Positions 38,234 through 41,077 of a DNA stretch of 41,077 nt are shown one piece after another (the stretch's first letter is position 1; the number at the start of each line of letters is the position of its first letter). Both the position numbers and the translations under genes were made by a program. The notes below the pieces were generated by a model. The model searched no databases. It saw only the letters and a program-made list of their open reading frames with translations, and was not told where the DNA came from. Source of the stretch: Jiulongibacter sp. (GTDB lineage Bacteria; Bacteroidota; Bacteroidia; Cytophagales; Spirosomataceae); NCBI GenBank assembly GCA_024645245.1, contig JAHEBN010000015.1, forward strand, positions 1-41,077, written 5' to 3'.

Positions 38234-38336
38234 CTTTTAGTATTTGGTTTTTGTTGTTAAAAAAGAAAATTTCTCCAAAATAAATATTTTACGTGTAATT
38301 AAAATAATACAAATGCTGTGCTGCAGTAAGAATTCC

Positions 38337-38344
38337 TATTTTTG
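38337..38344 (+). promoter_or_regulatory. -7 box of the metF promoter
   Basis: TATTTTTG matches TAnnTTTG in the core CCTATTTTTGC. It lies 17 bases before the metF ATG; no clear -33 TTTG is seen. Confidence 0.5.
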
Positions 38345-38361
38345 CAAAAAATACCTTAGAA

Positions 38362-39321
38362 ATGGCTAAAGTGACCGAGCATATTGCAAAAGCAAATGGT
38401 AAAACTTTATTTTCAATAGAAATTATACCTCCGGCAAAAGGGGCACGTTTGAGCGAATTAATGGATGCCGTTGAACCCATGATGGAGCTAAAACCTCCGT
38501 TTATTGATGTTACTTATCACAGGGAAGAATATTTCAAAAAGAAATTAAGTGATGGCACCGAAAAAGTAATAAGTACCAGAAAAAGACCAGGTACGGTAGG
38601 TATTTGTTCAGCCATCATGCATAAGTTTAAAGTTGATCCGGTTCCTCATGTGCTCTGTGGAGGTTTCACAAAAGACGATACGGAAGACTTGCTGATAGAT
38701 TTGAATTATTTAGGTATTGAAAATGTAATGGCTTTACGTGGAGATATTGCCAAACCTTACGATACATTTAAAGCAAAAAAAGAGGGACATTTATTTGCCT
38801 CAGATCTGGTAAAGCAGATAGAAAAAATGAACATGGGGAAATACCTGCATGAAGACAGTGAATACCTCAATAAATCAAATTTTTGCATAGGAGTAGCTGC
38901 TTATCCGGAAAAACATTTTGAGGCGGATAGTTTAGATATAGACTTTGAAAATCTAAAAAATAAAATTGATCAGGGTGCTGATTATATTGTAACTCAAATG
39001 TTTTTCGATAATCAGAAGTATTTTGAATTTGTGAAGAAATGCCGGGAAAATAACATTCATATTCCAATTATACCCGGCCTAAAGGTTTTAGCAACCAAAA
39101 AACAACTGGAGATTTTGCCTAAATTGTTTTACCTGGGTATACCGGATGATTTAAAAAAAGCTGTTGAAAAAGCGGAAGATGATAAAGCCATAAAAGAAGT
39201 AGGAGTAGAGTGGTGCGTGCAACAATGCAAAGAATTAATGGAATTTGGTGTTCCGGCATTGCATTTTTATACTATGAGTAAGTCAAAAACTACAATGGCC
39301 GTTGCTAAACAAGTCTTTTAA
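38362..39321 (+). CDS. metF: 5,10-methylenetetrahydrofolate reductase
   Basis: MetF reduces methylene-THF to methyl-THF, the methyl donor for methionine synthase. The 319-residue TIM-barrel flavoprotein has FSIEIIPP with the catalytic Glu near residue 20, FIDVTYHREE, HVLCGGFTKDD, and the FAD-site block LGIENVMALRGD at about 127-138. The C-terminal CVQQCKELMEFGVPALHFYTM is also typical. It stands alone between converging neighbours and ends before a bidirectional terminator. No SAM riboswitch precedes it, unlike metY. Confidence 0.95.
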   Translation: MAKVTEHIAKANGKTLFSIEIIPPAKGARLSELMDAVEPMMELKPPFIDVTYHREEYFKKKLSDGTEKVISTRKRPGTVGICSAIMHKFKVDPVPHVLCGGFTKDDTEDLLIDLNYLGIENVMALRGDIAKPYDTFKAKKEGHLFASDLVKQIEKMNMGKYLHEDSEYLNKSNFCIGVAAYPEKHFEADSLDIDFENLKNKIDQGADYIVTQMFFDNQKYFEFVKKCRENNIHIPIIPGLKVLATKKQLEILPKLFYLGIPDDLKKAVEKAEDDKAIKEVGVEWCVQQCKELMEFGVPALHFYTMSKSKTTMAVAKQVF

Positions 39322-39337
39322 ATTCATTCATGTAATT

Positions 39338-39366
39338 AAAAAGCATCGTTTTTGGCGATGCTTTTT
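39338..39366. terminator. Bidirectional terminator between metF and the FKBP gene
   Basis: An 11-bp stem AAAAAGCATCG / CGATGCTTTTT with a 7-base loop lies between the two convergent genes. T runs on both strands suit termination from either side. Confidence 0.85.
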
Positions 39367-39388
39367 AATATAAAGATCAAAAAAAATA

Positions 39389-39850
39389 TCAAGCACTAAT
39401 TTCTTCGAATTCAATACTTGTGTTTCCACCGGTTTCGAAGCTCACTAATTCTAGCTCAAAATTAAGGTTCTTGCCTGCCATTGGATGATTGGCATCTAAT
39501 TTAACTTTTGTTGCCGAAACTTCTAAGATTACAACAGGTACTTCCTGTTGGCCGTTATGCATATTTAACACACCGCCAACTTCCAAAGGAATTTCGGCAG
39601 GGATATCCAATCTATTGAAATCAAAAATCATTTCGAGGTTTGATTCACCATATGCATCGGCTGCAAGAATATGAATTGTTTTCTTTTCTCCTGGTTTCAT
39701 TCCCATTACACCTTCATCGAATCCTTTGATAACCATACCGCTACCAGCTTCGAACTCTAATGGTTCTCTACCTTCTGAACTATCGAAAACCGATCCGTCA
39801 TCAAATGTTCCTTTGTAATGTACTCTGATGCTGTCGCCTGTTTTTACCAC
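39389..39850 (-). CDS. FKBP-type peptidyl-prolyl isomerase, SlyD-like
   Basis: This enzyme isomerises prolyl bonds and can act as a chaperone. The 153-residue protein has the FKBP halves VHYKGTFDDGSVFDSS (about 10-25) and MVIKGFDEGVMGMKPGEKKTI (about 39-59). Between them and the C-terminal ANHPMAGKNLNFELELV lies an insert-in-flap region (about 68-118), the arrangement of SlyD/SlpA. The His-rich metal-binding tail of E. coli SlyD is missing. The start codon is GTG at 39848-39850; I see no better ATG. It lies 86 bases after proS and may be expressed with it. Confidence 0.9.
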   Translation of the reverse strand: MVKTGDSIRVHYKGTFDDGSVFDSSEGREPLEFEAGSGMVIKGFDEGVMGMKPGEKKTIHILAADAYGESNLEMIFDFNRLDIPAEIPLEVGGVLNMHNGQQEVPVVILEVSATKVKLDANHPMAGKNLNFELELVSFETGGNTSIEFEEISA

Positions 39851-39936
39851 TTTTTATTTTATTTAATTTAAGAAATTTTTTGTTTACTTTTTAATAGAAA
39901 CTAAGAGCGACTTTTGTGCGATATATTAATAACTTT

Positions 39937-41077
39937 TTAATATGCTCTTGCAAAAAGCACTCTTCTTTCTGATGGTTTACCTGTTAAAATACACTTTCCA
40001 TTTTCAACCGGAGAATCGAAAGGTATACAACGAATGGTCGCTTTTGTAAGTTCCTTTATTTTCTCTTCTGTTTCGGGGTTTCCATCCCAATGAGCCATCA
40101 GAAAACCACCTTTTTCCAGTTGATCTACAAATTCATCCCAAGTGTTAATTTCGAATGTATTTTCTGATCGCATCTTTAAGGCTTTAGTATATATACTTTG
40201 CTGAATATCAGAAAGTAAATTATTAATATAAGCCGCCACTCCTTCAAATGGAACCTGAAATTTTTCTAAAGTATCCCTTCTGGCAATTTCAATTACACCG
40301 TTTTCTAAATCCCTCATTCCTACAGCAACACGAACTGGTACGCCTTTTAACTCATATTCTGCAAATTTCCACCCTGGTCTGGACTGATCATCATCGTCAT
40401 ATTTTACTATTACACCCAGACTTTTCAGTTCATTAATGACAGGCTGAATTCGTTCGGTTATTTCAATTAACTGTTCTTCGCCTTTATAAATCGGTACAAT
40501 TACCACATGAATAGGAGCAAGCTTTGGGGGTAAAACCAAACCCTTATCATCAGAATGCGACATAATCAAGGCACCCATTAATCGGGTACTTACACCCCAA
40601 GATGTACCCCAAACATATTCAAGCGAACCAGATTTGTCTTGAAATTTCACATCAAATGCCTTTGCGAAATTTTGGCCTAAAAAATGAGATGTTCCGGCCT
40701 GCAAAGCTTTTCCATCTTGCATCATGGCTTCAATGCAGAGTGTGTCTTCTGCACCGGCAAATCTTTCGTTTGCGGTTTTACTACCTTTTATAACCGGCAT
40801 GGCCATCCATTCTTCGGCAAATGTTGCGTAGATTTCAAGCATTTGACGAGTTTCGTCTAAAGCTTCTTGTTTGGTTGCGTGGGCAGTATGGCCTTCCTGC
40901 CACAAAAATTCGGTTGTTCTTAGGAAAATGCGTGTTCGCATCTCCCAACGTACCACATTGGCCCATTGATTAATCAGAAGTGGCAGGTCCCGATAAGATT
41001 GTATCCAGTTTTTATACGTACTCCAGATAACCGTCTCCGATGTTGGTCTTACAATAAGTTCTTCTTCCAGTTTCGCC
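39937..41077 (-). CDS. proS: Prolyl-tRNA synthetase, archaeal/eukaryotic-like type (partial, 5' end outside window)
   Basis: This class II synthetase charges tRNA-Pro. The visible 380 residues start within motif 2 of the catalytic core ([38 protein letters not shown]), followed by the motif 3 region ([20 protein letters not shown]). An anticodon-binding domain ([10 protein letters not shown]) and the C-terminal extension ending RRVLFARAY, the mark of this shorter archaeal-like ProRS, complete it. The reading frame is open to the right edge, so the N-terminus is missing. Confidence 0.96.
   Translation of the reverse strand, partial: AKLEEELIVRPTSETVIWSTYKNWIQSYRDLPLLINQWANVVRWEMRTRIFLRTTEFLWQEGHTAHATKQEALDETRQMLEIYATFAEEWMAMPVIKGSKTANERFAGAEDTLCIEAMMQDGKALQAGTSHFLGQNFAKAFDVKFQDKSGSLEYVWGTSWGVSTRLMGALIMSHSDDKGLVLPPKLAPIHVVIVPIYKGEEQLIEITERIQPVINELKSLGVIVKYDDDDQSRPGWKFAEYELKGVPVRVAVGMRDLENGVIEIARRDTLEKFQVPFEGVAAYINNLLSDIQQSIYTKALKMRSENTFEINTWDEFVDQLEKGGFLMAHWDGNPETEEKIKELTKATIRCIPFDSPVENGKCILTGKPSERRVLFARAY

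Overview
The window is chromosomal DNA from a member of the Bacteroidota, most likely Cytophagales or a close relative. The base composition is AT-rich. Start codons lack Shine-Dalgarno sequences. Several genes are preceded by the Bacteroidota -7 box TAnnTTTG. A secreted protein ends in a type IX secretion (T9SS) sorting domain. There is an exbB-exbD-exbD-tonB cluster, a lone TonB-dependent receptor and a DUF2851 protein. I see no rRNA, tRNA, CRISPR array, insertion sequence or prophage.

Layout: 1-2189 (minus) is the nuoABCD start of the complex I operon, with a good promoter at 2159-2189. About 2190-3119 is an AT-rich stretch with no recognisable gene. 3120-5837 (minus) is a large T9SS-exported SASA-type esterase with Ig-like repeats. 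5902-7543 (minus) is adk-obgE. 7666-13588 (minus) is a TonB energy cluster: exbB, two exbD genes, tonB, a two-TM protein, a PstS-like lipoprotein and a TPR protein. 13910-15472 (minus) is an M28 metallopeptidase. 15603-20567 (plus) is a tight run of gcvP, a pabB-like gene, a pabC-like gene and a small exported protein. 20618-23234 (plus) is a SAM-I riboswitch followed by metY and metX. 23212-24245 (minus) is a serine hydrolase and a group III truncated haemoglobin. 24319-26381 (plus) is a GWxTD lipoprotein and an RlmB-like rRNA methyltransferase. 26366-27838 (minus) is a broken CpsB/YwqE phosphatase gene and rfbC. 27946-30060 (plus) is pyrF and a DUF2851 gene. 30057-34943 (minus) is an AddA-like helicase-nuclease, a CCA-adding enzyme and a small membrane protein. 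The end holds a TonB-dependent receptor (plus), a triple-repeat secreted protein (minus), metF (plus), an FKBP/SlyD-type isomerase (minus) and the 3' part of proS (minus).

Two themes recur. One is one-carbon and methionine metabolism: GcvP yields methylene-THF with its partners, the PabB/PabC-like pair would supply p-aminobenzoate for folate, MetF makes methyl-THF, and MetX/MetY make homocysteine under an apparent SAM riboswitch. The other is TonB-energised envelope physiology.

I did not find a convincing, wholly new multi-gene system. The items most worth checking are the riboswitch with its competing hairpin, the CpsB-family gene interrupted by an in-frame TAA, the PstS-like protein in the TonB cluster behind a strong hairpin, and the gene-free stretch at 2190-3119.
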